Below are positions 29,865 through 37,879 of a stretch of 37,879 bases of DNA, one piece after another. The notes beneath the pieces are model-generated. The model worked only from the letters and a program-made list of their open reading frames with translations. It made no database searches and was not told the origin of the DNA. This DNA comes from an uncultured Pseudomonadota bacterium (GTDB lineage: Bacteria > Pseudomonadota > Gammaproteobacteria > Steroidobacterales > Steroidobacteraceae). The number at the start of each line of letters is the position of its first letter. Within the stretch, counting starts at the first letter, position 1. The stretch spans positions 1 through 37,879 of the forward strand of contig CAJACZ010000021.1 of the NCBI GenBank assembly GCA_903938365.1, written 5' to 3'. The position numbers were made by a program, and so were the translations under genes.

Positions 29865-31598
29865 TCAGTCGGCGAAGAGGTGCTGGGTTTCGAGCTGGGT
29901 GGCCAGGTCGTCGAACATGATCATGCGCGCCAGCGGCTCGGTCTTGAGCGCCGCGCCCGCCGCGGGGTGTATCGCGACATTCACGACGCTCGGACCCTCG
30001 TGCGCGAAAGCGCGCTGGAGAGCAGGGGCGAGTTCGGCGCGGCGCGTCACGAATTCCCCATGGCAGCCGAACCCCACGCCCACCAGGTCGTAGCGCAGCA
30101 CGCCGAGTTCCGTGTTGAGAGCCCGCCCGACCGCCTGCACCTGGCCATGCATTTCGGTGCCCCAGGCGCCGTCGTTGCCCACGATACACACCAGGCGCAG
30201 GCCGGCGCGCGCGGCGGCGTGCAGTTCGGCTGGATGGAAGCCGAACGCGCCGTCGCCGGTCACCAGCACTACCGTACGCGCGGGGCCTGGGGCTTCGGTC
30301 GCCGCCGCCGCGGCACCGACTGCCAGCGGCGTTCCCACGCCCATGGCACCGAGCGGGTAGTGGTCGAGGAAGCCGGGTGCCTGCCGCACGCGCAAGGCGC
30401 CGTACATCCAGTTCTGTATGTCCGCGCCATCGCCGACCAGGATCGCGTCGTCGGGCATCAGTGCCGCGATCTCGGCGCCGAGCGCGAGCGGGTGGATGGC
30501 ATCATCGGGGAGCGCGGCAGCGGCGGTGCGTGCGAGGTAGTCGAGGCGTGGCTGCAGCGCTGCGCGCACCCAGCCGGCACGGGCAGTGCCGCTGTCGCCA
30601 GGCGAGCGCCGTCGCGACAGCGCGTCGCGCAGTTGCGCGCAGGCCAGGCCTGCGTCCGCCACGATGGGGACAGCGATCGGCCGGTTGCGCGCGAGCTCCT
30701 CGGCGGCGACATCGATCTGGATGAAGCGAGCGTGCGGCGCGAAACGCGGCGGCAGGCCGTAGCCGAGCCGCTGCTTCAGCCGCGCGCCGACCACGCACAC
30801 CACATCGGCTTCGCGGGCCACGATCTGCATCAGGGGCCAGGCGAAGGAGCGTTCGCCGTCCTCGGGCACCAGGCCGCGGCCCAGGCCGTTGCCCGCGATC
30901 GGCAGGTCGGCCTCGGCGACCAGTCCACGCAGCGCCTCACCCGCGCGGCCATGGCAGGCGCCCGCGCCGGCGATCAGCAGCGGGCGCTGGGCACCCTGCA
31001 GCAGCGTGGCGGCGTGTTCGATGAGCTCTGGATCTGCGGCCGGACGGCCGGGCGTCGGCGGCGGATGCGCTGCGGCGCCTGGATGCGGCAGCAGGGCTGC
31101 GAGGTATTCCATGGGGATCTGCAGCAGGGTCGGGCCGCGGCGCCCGGCCAGTGCGCGTGCTGCGCCCGCATCGACGTACTCGGCCAGTCGTTCCGCGGCG
31201 GGCACGGTCCGTGCCCACTTGGTGAGCGGGCCGACCCACGGGAACTGCGCGGCGTCCTGCTCGGACTGTGCCTCGGTCCAGCTCCCGGGCAGGCGCGCCA
31301 CGAGCACCAGCACGGGCGAGCAGGCATGGAAAGCCGTGGCCAGGCCGTTGGCGGCGTTGGGCAGACCCTGCTCGGCGATGATGAGCGCGACCCCGAGACC
31401 GCCGGTGACGCGCGCATGGCCGTCAGCGGCGCCGATGCAGCCTGATTCGTGGCGGCTGGAGATGATGCGCACGCCGTCGCGATCGAGGGCATCGAGCAGG
31501 TGGGTGTGCGAGGCGCCCGCGACGGCGAACACGGTGCGCACGCCGTAGCGGGCCAGCGCCTGGCTGACTACCCTGCCGCCGGTCAGCGACTGATTCAT
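29865..31598 (-). CDS. Thiamine-diphosphate-dependent enzyme (acetolactate synthase-like)
   Basis: 577 residues in the three-domain layout of the ThDP decarboxylase/synthase superfamily. The N-terminal Pyr domain has VAGASHTHLLDAL and the catalytic Glu51 in SSRHESG. A middle domain (about 190-340) has a Rossmann-like core. The C-terminal PP domain contains the ThDP/Mg motif GDGAFGF...GNDGAWG (residues about 448-480). Members include acetolactate synthase, 2-hydroxyacyl-CoA lyase, oxalyl-CoA decarboxylase and benzoylformate decarboxylase. Several positions resemble the acyl-CoA lyase side (SEQDAAQFPWV), but the call stays at superfamily level. No small regulatory subunit is adjacent. It is divergent from the cyclophilin gene. 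Confidence 0.87.
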   Translation of the reverse strand: MNQSLTGGRVVSQALARYGVRTVFAVAGASHTHLLDALDRDGVRIISSRHESGCIGAADGHARVTGGLGVALIIAEQGLPNAANGLATAFHACSPVLVLVARLPGSWTEAQSEQDAAQFPWVGPLTKWARTVPAAERLAEYVDAGAARALAGRRGPTLLQIPMEYLAALLPHPGAAAHPPPTPGRPAADPELIEHAATLLQGAQRPLLIAGAGACHGRAGEALRGLVAEADLPIAGNGLGRGLVPEDGERSFAWPLMQIVAREADVVCVVGARLKQRLGYGLPPRFAPHARFIQIDVAAEELARNRPIAVPIVADAGLACAQLRDALSRRRSPGDSGTARAGWVRAALQPRLDYLARTAAAALPDDAIHPLALGAEIAALMPDDAILVGDGADIQNWMYGALRVRQAPGFLDHYPLGAMGVGTPLAVGAAAAATEAPGPARTVVLVTGDGAFGFHPAELHAAARAGLRLVCIVGNDGAWGTEMHGQVQAVGRALNTELGVLRYDLVGVGFGCHGEFVTRRAELAPALQRAFAHEGPSVVNVAIHPAAGAALKTEPLARMIMFDDLATQLETQHLFAD

Positions 31599-31745
31599 TC
31601 CTGCTCCCGATCGATGATGTCTTGCAGTCGATTCCGATTACGCACCCAGACCAGGCCAGGCGCCAGGACGCAGTGCATTGCCCTTGCGCCCTGGGCTGTG
31701 TAGCGTGTGCGCCCTTGATTACACACTGCCCAGGAGCTTTCAGTC

Positions 31746-32246
31746 ATGGCCGACACCCGTCCCCGCGTTTTCTTCGATGTGTCCATTGGTGACGATGCGG
31801 CCGGCCGCATCGTTTTCGAACTCTACAGCGATGTCGTGCCGAAGACAGCTGAGAACTTCCGTGCGCTGTGCACCGGCGAGCCGGGCTTTGGCTACAAGGA
31901 CTCGTCGTTCCATCGCGTGATTCCCCAGTTCATGCTGCAGGGGGGCGACTTCACCAACCATAACGGTACGGGTGGGAAGTCGATCTACGGCACCAAGTTC
32001 GCGGACGAGAATTTCGAGAAGAAGCACACCCGTCCGGGGTTGCTGTCCATGGCCAATGCCGGCCCCAACACCAACGGCTCGCAGTTCTTCATCACCACCG
32101 TGGTGACCGAGTGGCTCGACGGCAAGCACGTGGTCTTCGGCGAAGTGGTCGAGGGCATGGACGTGGTCGAGAAGATCGAGACTTTTGGAACCTCCAGCGG
32201 CCGCACCAAGGCCGAGGTGCGGATCACCGACAGCGGACAACTCTGA
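31746..32246 (+). CDS. Cyclophilin-type peptidyl-prolyl cis-trans isomerase
   Basis: 166 residues, close to eukaryote-type cyclophilin A rather than the shorter bacterial PpiB. Signature stretches are [20 protein letters not shown], then [20 protein letters not shown], then [14 protein letters not shown], and [13 protein letters not shown] with the Trp that binds cyclosporin. The catalytic Arg is in FHRVIP. With no signal peptide it acts in the cytosol in protein folding. CAGGAG lies about 10 bases upstream of the ATG. It is a single-gene unit divergent from the ThDP enzyme. Confidence 0.96.
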   Translation: MADTRPRVFFDVSIGDDAAGRIVFELYSDVVPKTAENFRALCTGEPGFGYKDSSFHRVIPQFMLQGGDFTNHNGTGGKSIYGTKFADENFEKKHTRPGLLSMANAGPNTNGSQFFITTVVTEWLDGKHVVFGEVVEGMDVVEKIETFGTSSGRTKAEVRITDSGQL

Positions 32247-32305
32247 ACGAGAGCCGCGCACGCTCCGCGCTGGCGCTGATCCGCACCGAGGCGATTGCGG
32301 GGGGA

Positions 32306-32800
32306 TCAGGGCCGGCGGGGAGTCGGGTCTGCAGCCGGTCGCTGCGCCAGACCCGCATCGAACCGGACCTGCCAGTCTTCGTGCTGTGGATGTGAAAGCC
32401 AGTGTTCCCCCAGCAGGGATTCGGTCTCGCACCAGGGCCGCAGGCCCTCGGAACGCTGGCGCAGGACAATGACAGAGCGGTAGCCTTTGTCCGCCAGTGC
32501 CTGCCGCCACAGCCGCTGCGACTGCCGGAAACCGGGGTAGCGGCCTCGCCAATCGCGCAGCAGCGCCGCTCCGGGCAGGCACACCCCGATCCAGGTGGCA
32601 TCGGCCTGCACCGGGCCCCCGAGCAACCAGCGCTCCACAAGGATCTCAGGGGCGCCCGCTCGGAAGCGGACCTCGACGACCGCTGCCGCGTCGGCCTGAC
32701 GGGCAAGCATCAGGGGCGTCAGTTGCTCGCCTGGCCACGCCGGCATCGCGGTGAGTGTGAGGCAGGCCGTAACCGTTGCAGACCAGATCGTGAGGCGCAT
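32306..32800 (-). CDS. Exported protein of unknown function
   Basis: 164 residues with an N-terminal signal peptide (MRLTIWSATVTACLTLTAMP, cleavage after AWPG or near it). The mature part begins EQLTPLMLARQADAAAVVEV and has a short conserved-looking core (VVEVRFRAGAPEILVERWLL, then WIGVCLPGAALLRDW), suggesting a beta-rich periplasmic protein. Two cysteines could form a disulfide. I do not recognise the family. It follows the lipoprotein gene of the VOC/MFS operon after 41 bases and may be transcribed with it. Confidence 0.6.
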   Translation of the reverse strand: MRLTIWSATVTACLTLTAMPAWPGEQLTPLMLARQADAAAVVEVRFRAGAPEILVERWLLGGPVQADATWIGVCLPGAALLRDWRGRYPGFRQSQRLWRQALADKGYRSVIVLRQRSEGLRPWCETESLLGEHWLSHPQHEDWQVRFDAGLAQRPAADPTPRRP

Positions 32801-32841
32801 CGGACGTGCTCCTTGGGGGTCGGCTCAGGGTGCGGCCGCCA

Positions 32842-33828
32842 TCAGGGGTCGGTGACGAACACCCGCTGGCCACCCAGGTAGGTCTCGGTTCCGCGCCGCG
32901 ACAGTTCGCCGTACTGCTTGCCGTTTTCGGTGGCCAGTTCCAGCACGGCCGCGCCGCTCTGGGCGATCACGCGCCAGGTTCCTTCACTCGCGTCCTGGGA
33001 CACGCTGCTGCCGCCGAGTCCGTCCACCGACATCGACACCGAGCTCGACCCAGAGTAGACATAGCGACCGTCGCGCCCGAGCACCATGTCATGGCGCGCG
33101 TTCATGCCACCCGACGAGCCGCTGCTGGTGTAGCCGCTCAGCAGCGTGAGCTTCCGGCCCGCCAGGCGTTGCGCCCAGTCGCGGGCGATCGTGCTGCCAT
33201 CGTGCAGTTGGCCGGGTGGCCCGGCGGGCGTCGGGGCCTGGGAGACGGCCTCCGGCGCTGCTGCGCGCAGGCTGGTGAACACAGCGTCCAGGGCAGCGCT
33301 GCGCGCTGCCACGTCGGCGGTGCTGCCGGCTGCGAGAAGGCTCACCGCCACGGTATCCACTGCGCCGAGGTAGACCGACAGGCGTGCTTCCCGGCCGTCG
33401 GGGAGCATGCCCAGCCAGTCGAGCCGCACGGCATCGCCCGACTGTGTGCGCAGGCGCTGTGGCGCGCCGCGGCGCTGCAGCTGCGGATACTGGCGCGAGA
33501 TCTCCTGTTCCGTGCTGGCAATTGCCTCGGGATCTGTCGCCGCGAAGCGGCGCTCGACGCGTCCGGCGGTCAGGCCGATCGCTTCGTTGGGGCGGGCATC
33601 CGGCGGAGCGATCTGGAACTGGCCGTCGCCCGCATCGGCAGCGGTCCAATCACGGGGCAAGGACAGGGCGAAGCCCAGCGGATGCTGGAGCGTGCGCGTT
33701 TCCGCGCGCGGCGCGACCGGGGACGGGACCGCCTCGCCGGACCCGCAGGCTGTGACCAGGGTTGCCGTCAGCGCCAGCACGGCGCGCCCGAGTCGTGACT
33801 GTCTGCTCGTCATGGGTGGTCGGGTCAT
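32842..33828 (-). CDS. Lipoprotein of unknown function
   Basis: 328 residues from ATG 33828, which overlaps the MFS stop as ATGA. The signal ends in the lipobox VTAC (Cys28). The mature N-terminal half (HPLGFALSLPRDWTAADAGD, QFQIAPPDA) resembles the PsbP/DcrB-like 'P-x-G-W/ P-x-D-W' envelope folds found in stress-linked lipoproteins. After a Pro-rich linker near 210-225, the C-terminal half (LLSGYTSSGSSGGMNARHDM, VLGRDGRYVYSGSSS...GTWRV) resembles a small lipocalin-like barrel. Both readings are by pattern only. Being coupled to a transporter and an exported VOC protein, it may be a periplasmic accessory protein of that operon. Confidence 0.7.
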   Translation of the reverse strand: MTRPPMTSRQSRLGRAVLALTATLVTACGSGEAVPSPVAPRAETRTLQHPLGFALSLPRDWTAADAGDGQFQIAPPDARPNEAIGLTAGRVERRFAATDPEAIASTEQEISRQYPQLQRRGAPQRLRTQSGDAVRLDWLGMLPDGREARLSVYLGAVDTVAVSLLAAGSTADVAARSAALDAVFTSLRAAAPEAVSQAPTPAGPPGQLHDGSTIARDWAQRLAGRKLTLLSGYTSSGSSGGMNARHDMVLGRDGRYVYSGSSSVSMSVDGLGGSSVSQDASEGTWRVIAQSGAAVLELATENGKQYGELSRRGTETYLGGQRVFVTDP

Positions 33829-35081
33829 TCCGTGTCGACCTCTTCGCCTGAGCGGATGTTCGGCAGGAACAGCGCTGCCGCAGCCGACACCAGCAGCAGC
33901 GGTGCGATCAGCGTGCTGAAGGCGACCTGCCAGCCGACCGACTGCACGACGAGCGGCACGATGGCCGGGAACAGTGCGAAGCCGGCGCTCAGCGGCGCCG
34001 AACCGCACACGGCGAAGGCCGTGGTGCGCATCCGCGTGGGGTAGAGCTCGGTGAGCAGAGCTCCGACCACCGCGTTGCTGCCGTAGAAGAACGCCGCCGT
34101 CAGCGCGAACAGCAGCAGGTCCTGCCAACGTTCCTGGGGCAGCCACATGAGCCCGACCAGGGCGATGGCACCCAGCAGGCACCACAGTGCGAAGGTGTTG
34201 CGCCTCGGCATCAGGTACTCGCCCACCCACGCGGCGCCCAGGTAACCGATGACGGCGATGAGGTTGGAGAGGCCGACGATCCGCGCGGCCTCGGCCGGTG
34301 TGTAGCCGCGTACTTCGGCGAAATAGGTCGGGAAGAAGAAAGCCGTGCCCGCATAGGCGCAGCCGAAGGTGAAGAAGAGCACGATCAGCGCGACCGAGCG
34401 GCGCCGATAGCGGTCCGCGAACAGTTCGCGGAGCAGTGCCCAGTCGAGCACAGGTGCTGCGGCGACACGCTGGGACGCCGTCTGCTCGAAGCGGGCGCTT
34501 TCCGGCATGCGCCAGCCGATCAGGAGTGCGATCGGTACGATCAGGAAGCCGATGAAGAACACCTGTCGCCAGTCGCCGAGCTGGAGCAGCGGCTCGGCGA
34601 GGTAGGCGGCGAGGAACCAGCCGAGCGGGTAGCCGCACTGCAGTACACCCATCAGCAGGCCGCGGTGACGGGCCGGCGCAGTTTCCGCGACATAGGCTGC
34701 GGTGATGGGCGCGAGACCGGCGGCGAGCCCGAAGGCGAGGGCGCGCAGCACGGTGAGTTGCGTCAGGTCGGTGACGAGGCCGGTCGCGCCCACGCAGGCA
34801 GCGGACAGCGCGAGCAGGCCGGCGAGCGTCCAGCGGCGCCCCCAGGTGTCGGCGGCGAGGCCCGCGAACACGACCATGACGGCAGCGGCCACGAACCCCA
34901 CGGTGAGGATCAGGCCGATCGTGTCGAGCCCGACCTTGAACTCGCCCATGATGCCCGGGATGGCATAGCCGAAGAGCGACTGGTCGAGATTGCTCATCGT
35001 CCAGGCGAACAGGCTGAAGCACAGGATCACGGCCCAGTGCACGGACGCGGCGGGCTTGGCGGAACCGGCGGGAGTATTCAT
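33825..35081 (-). CDS. MFS transporter, sugar/aromatic-acid porter type
   Basis: 418 residues with 12 likely membrane segments. The first loop 2-3 motif is GLAADTWGRRWTL (the MFS D-x-x-G-R-R), and the second-half equivalent GEYLMPRRNTFAL follows segment 8. ELYPTRMRTTAFAV (the E-x-x-P-x-x-x-R motif after segment 10) and LDQSLFGYAIPGI in segment 1 point to the aromatic-acid:H+ symporter/sugar porter branch, which often imports carboxylates. The ATG at 35081 follows the VOC gene by 10 bases and the stop overlaps the lipoprotein start. The substrate is unknown. Confidence 0.88.
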   Translation of the reverse strand: MNTPAGSAKPAASVHWAVILCFSLFAWTMSNLDQSLFGYAIPGIMGEFKVGLDTIGLILTVGFVAAAVMVVFAGLAADTWGRRWTLAGLLALSAACVGATGLVTDLTQLTVLRALAFGLAAGLAPITAAYVAETAPARHRGLLMGVLQCGYPLGWFLAAYLAEPLLQLGDWRQVFFIGFLIVPIALLIGWRMPESARFEQTASQRVAAAPVLDWALLRELFADRYRRRSVALIVLFFTFGCAYAGTAFFFPTYFAEVRGYTPAEAARIVGLSNLIAVIGYLGAAWVGEYLMPRRNTFALWCLLGAIALVGLMWLPQERWQDLLLFALTAAFFYGSNAVVGALLTELYPTRMRTTAFAVCGSAPLSAGFALFPAIVPLVVQSVGWQVAFSTLIAPLLLVSAAAALFLPNIRSGEEVDTE

Positions 35082-35091
35082 GGGGAAAATA

Positions 35092-36126
35092 TTACCTGTG
35101 TTCCGTCGCCGTGGGCGACAGTGTCTCGAAGAACTCCAGTTTTGCGCCTTCCGGGGAACTGACCGCGAGCATGCGGACCCGGCCATACGGGGGCAGGTCG
35201 CGGATCGCGGGTTCCTGCCAGTCGGGCCAGGCCGCGGTGCGCAGGCGCCGCTCGATCACTGAGAGGTCGCTGACCGGGAACCGCAGCGCGACCAGGCCCA
35301 GGTCCCGAGGTCCGGGCGCCGGCAGTGCGCGGCCCTCTATACCTGCGAACCGCACGATCTCTATCTGCGTCGGGCCTGATTTCGAGGGACCGAGGATCAG
35401 GTAGTCGAGCGTCACCGCGCCGGTCAGGTTGGCCGGCATGCCGAAGTTGTTCACGATGCCCGGTGCGCCGCGGTACTGACCTTCGGCAAGCACCTCGAAC
35501 TCCAGCACGTCGACATAGAAGCGCCGTGCGGCCGCTGCATCGCGCACGACCTGCATGGCATTGAAGGGGCGGCGCAACCGGCGCAGGTCCGGCGCATCCG
35601 GTACGCGCGGTGAGAGGCGCTCGTAGACCGACAGGTTGAGGCCCTCGGGACCGCGCAGGATGACGTTGGCGAGCCGCACCCCGCCGAATTCGAGTTCGAC
35701 CGGCGCGTTCCATGCACCCCAGCCGAGTCGCTCCGCTGCGCGCCAGCGTCCCGTCGCATCGTTGGAGCGTGCCATGACACTGAAGTGGCCACCGGTGTCC
35801 CAGGGCTGGGCGGAGGCGCGCAAGGCCCGCGATTCCGGTGCATCGATCTGGACCACGCGCAGCGTACCGGCCTGGCCGGAGGCGTCGCCGATGCGCCACT
35901 CGGGCGGGCCTGCCGTGCCGGCCGCCGGCGCCAGCCGATCGACCTGCCAGCCCGCCACCTCGCGGGCGAACTGCAGCATGGGTTGCGGGTTCCGCAACTG
36001 GATCACCGCTTCGACCCAGCCCCGATCGCGCGCATCGGCAAGGCCCGGCGACTCCGGCTGAGCGGTGAGCCCTGCCGCCCCCGTCGCAAGCCACAGAATG
36101 GTGATACCGGCGAGTCGTCGCATCAT
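35092..36126 (-). CDS. Exported VOC-fold (glyoxalase-like) protein
   Basis: 344 residues. The signal peptide reads MMRRLAGITILWLATGAAGL with cleavage likely after LTA. Two modules resemble VOC domains: GWVEAVIQLRNPQPMLQFAR with its pair ending VILRGPEGLNLSVYERL, and PFNAMQVVRDAAAARRFYVD with a pair ending LAVSSPEGAKLEFFETL. The second is the clearer. It leads an operon with an MFS transporter and a lipoprotein. This is the second exported VOC protein in the window, although the family is usually cytosolic. Enzymatic activity cannot be confirmed because the metal ligands are not evident. Confidence 0.75.
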   Translation of the reverse strand: MMRRLAGITILWLATGAAGLTAQPESPGLADARDRGWVEAVIQLRNPQPMLQFAREVAGWQVDRLAPAAGTAGPPEWRIGDASGQAGTLRVVQIDAPESRALRASAQPWDTGGHFSVMARSNDATGRWRAAERLGWGAWNAPVELEFGGVRLANVILRGPEGLNLSVYERLSPRVPDAPDLRRLRRPFNAMQVVRDAAAARRFYVDVLEFEVLAEGQYRGAPGIVNNFGMPANLTGAVTLDYLILGPSKSGPTQIEIVRFAGIEGRALPAPGPRDLGLVALRFPVSDLSVIERRLRTAAWPDWQEPAIRDLPPYGRVRMLAVSSPEGAKLEFFETLSPTATEHR

Positions 36127-36247
36127 GTTCAGCCGAGTGTACGAGCTTTGCCCGCGCCCCGGGGTGCGGGCATCATGCGGTGCGTGGACCTCTGCCCAGC
36201 GTGCCGTCGTGGCAGCCGGGCGAGTGCACGGCGGTGGAGGTTCAAGC

Positions 36248-37879
36248 ATGCTCGAATGGCTGGTGTTGGGTCTGGCAGCCTGGGTGTTCATCCAGCAGCG
36301 CCGGCAAGACAGCGAACTGCGTGACCTGCGCGACCACCTTGCTGAGCTGCGCCGGCAGATCAGTAATGGGTCCACGACCGAGGTATCCGCGACGGTGTCC
36401 GGCCGAGCGACGGACGGCTCGACCGTCTCGCCGCCGCCGGTAAACGCCGCAACCCCGGCAACCCGCGCAACTCCGGCCAAGTGGGCGTCGCAGCCCGCAG
36501 CGACGCCCTCGGGTTGGGCCGATCGTCCCTTCCCCGCGAGCGCTTCGACCCGCGCCGGGCCGGATCCCGTCGCGCGGGGCCTTCAGGCCGTGCGAGGTTT
36601 TTTCTTCGGTGGCAACGCGCTGGTGCGGGTCGGCATCGTCGTGCTGTTCTTCGGCCTGGCGTTCCTGCTGAAGTTCGCCTCGGAACGCTATGCGCTGCCG
36701 ATCGGCTGGCGTCTTGCGGGCGTCGCGCTGGTGGCGCTCGGGTTGCTCGGGCTCGGCTGGCGCCTGCGCGAGCGACGCCCCGGCTTTGCGCTGACGCTGC
36801 AGGGCGGAGCGGTCGCCATCCTCTACCTCACCATCTACGCTGCGCTGCGGCTGTACGGCCTGATCCCGGCGTCTGTCGCATTCCCGCTGCTGGTGGTGGT
36901 GGCGGTCTGCGGCGCGCTGCTCGCCGTCCGGCAGGAATCGCTCGTGCTGGCGATGTTCGCCACCGCCGGCGGATTCCTCGCGCCCGTGCTCGCCTCGACG
37001 GGGCAGGGGAACCATGTCGTGCTGTTCAGCTATTACGCCGTGCTCAACCTCGGCGTCGTCACGATGGCCTGGCACCGTTCATGGCAGCCCTTGAACCTGC
37101 TGGCCTTCGTCTGCACCTTCGGCATCGGCACGATCTGGGGCGTGACCCGGTACGCGCCGGCGGACTTCGCGAGCACGGAACCTTTCCTGCTGCTGTTCTT
37201 CCTGATGTACGTGCTGATCGCCGTGCTGTTCGCGCTGCGCAGCGCGCCGCGCCTTCGCCACTACGTCGACGGCACCATCGTGTTCGGCACGCCCGTCGTG
37301 GCGATGATGCTGCAGTCGGGCCTGGTGCGCGACATCCCGTACGGCCGTGCCTGGAGCGCGATGGCCGCGGCTGCGGTGTATGCCGGGCTGGCGTGGATGC
37401 TGCGGCGCTGGGCGCGCCCCAGCGTCGAGTTGCTGGTCCAGTGCTTCATCGCGCTGGCGGTCGCGTTTGCGACGCTGGCCGTGCCGCTCGCGATCGAGGG
37501 CCACTGGACCGCGGCCATCTGGGCGCTCGAGGGTGCCGCGATCCTGTGGGTGGGCTTGCGTCAGCAGCGACGGCTGGCGTGCCTCAGCGGGCTGCTGCTG
37601 CAGGCGGCGGCGGGTGTCGCCTACCTGTTCACCCTCGAACCCATTGCAGCGACCGTCCCGGTGGCGAACACGGCGTTTCTCGGTGCCTTGCTGCTCGCCG
37701 TCGGCGGCCTCATCAGCGCCTGGCTGCTGAGGTCGGCCGAGTGGCCGCGGACGGACCGGACCCGGCAGGGCGCGGCTGCGCTGCTGGCCTGGGGTCTGTT
37801 CTGGTGGTTTGTCGCGGCCCGCGCGGACATCGGACAGTTCATCGACAGCCGCTGGCATCTCACGACGTGGCTGGGCTGG
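36248..37879 (+). CDS. DUF2339 family multi-pass membrane protein, N-terminal part
   Basis: An open frame of at least 544 codons from ATG 36248 to the window end. GGAGG sits 7 bases before the start. A first membrane segment (LVLGLAAWVFIQQ) is followed by a short coiled stretch rich in D/E/R/L, then a Pro/Ala/Thr-rich linker (about 45-105), then FFFGGNALVRVGIVVLFFGL and a long series of membrane helices (at least 12 visible). The GGNxLVRxGxxxLFxGxAFLL pattern and layout are those of DUF2339 proteins, very large membrane proteins of unknown function, possibly linked to cell-envelope glycans. The rest lies beyond the edge. It is divergent from the VOC/MFS operon. Confidence 0.85.
   Translation, partial: MLEWLVLGLAAWVFIQQRRQDSELRDLRDHLAELRRQISNGSTTEVSATVSGRATDGSTVSPPPVNAATPATRATPAKWASQPAATPSGWADRPFPASASTRAGPDPVARGLQAVRGFFFGGNALVRVGIVVLFFGLAFLLKFASERYALPIGWRLAGVALVALGLLGLGWRLRERRPGFALTLQGGAVAILYLTIYAALRLYGLIPASVAFPLLVVVAVCGALLAVRQESLVLAMFATAGGFLAPVLASTGQGNHVVLFSYYAVLNLGVVTMAWHRSWQPLNLLAFVCTFGIGTIWGVTRYAPADFASTEPFLLLFFLMYVLIAVLFALRSAPRLRHYVDGTIVFGTPVVAMMLQSGLVRDIPYGRAWSAMAAAAVYAGLAWMLRRWARPSVELLVQCFIALAVAFATLAVPLAIEGHWTAAIWALEGAAILWVGLRQQRRLACLSGLLLQAAAGVAYLFTLEPIAATVPVANTAFLGALLLAVGGLISAWLLRSAEWPRTDRTRQGAAALLAWGLFWWFVAARADIGQFIDSRWHLTTWLGW

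Noticed and set aside
29760-31445. A 561-codon plus-strand open frame over the ThDP enzyme gene
   Set aside because: It is an antisense shadow: the minus strand has the catalytic Glu and the ThDP motif, while this frame has low-complexity Arg/Gly/His sequence.

Overview
The window is high-GC DNA (mostly mid to high 60s % by eye) from a Gram-negative bacterium. It carries two TonB-dependent receptors, Tat and lipoprotein signals, an isoquinoline-oxidoreductase-type molybdoenzyme and long runs of genes joined by ATGA/GTGA overlaps. The style suits a gammaproteobacterium of the Steroidobacter/Nevskia/Woeseia kind, but nothing seen fixes the taxon. No rRNA, tRNA or CRISPR array was seen.

Left part (1-5.6 kb): on the minus strand, an M24 peptidase (cut by the window edge) coupled to a short-chain dehydrogenase. 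On the plus strand, a secreted two-domain VOC protein coupled to a small lipoprotein and closed by a clear terminator. Then an orphan, Tat-exported molybdenum hydroxylase large subunit.

Centre (5.6-18 kb) is the most interesting part. Eight minus-strand genes form one tightly coupled operon. In transcription order they are: TonB-dependent receptor, ACT-like small protein, CPBP intramembrane protease, MaoC-type hydratase, class C beta-lactamase-fold serine hydrolase, MFS transporter, an M81 (MlrC-type) metallopeptidase fused to an acyl-CoA/AMP ligase, and an Asp/Glu-type racemase. A divergent TetR regulator faces it across two related palindromic operator-like sites and a TTGACA promoter. The protein classes match the four functions of the microcystin-degrading mlr cluster: MlrA (CPBP-type membrane protease), MlrB (serine hydrolase), MlrC (M81) and MlrD (transporter). 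Added to these are a receptor, a racemase for D-residues and fatty-acyl/polyketide CoA chemistry. I read it as a candidate catabolic system for a cyclic or D-amino-acid-containing (lipo)peptide. A fold-type II PLP ammonia-lyase and a broken ornithine cyclodeaminase gene lie just beyond the regulator.

Right of this (18-22 kb) is a decayed patch: a protein fragment, a broken IS91-type transposase, and a lower-GC membrane phosphoglycerol-transferase/sulfatase (LtaS type) that looks acquired. A small ABM-fold monooxygenase-like protein and poorly coding spacers follow.

The last part (22-37.9 kb) holds a second TonB-dependent receptor, a COG2509-type FAD protein, a DMSO-reductase-family molybdoenzyme, an FkbM methyltransferase, a ThDP enzyme, a cyclophilin and a secreted unknown. 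It ends with a coupled VOC protein/MFS/lipoprotein operon and a DUF2339 membrane protein cut by the window edge. Functional calls rest on motifs read by eye; no database search was run.
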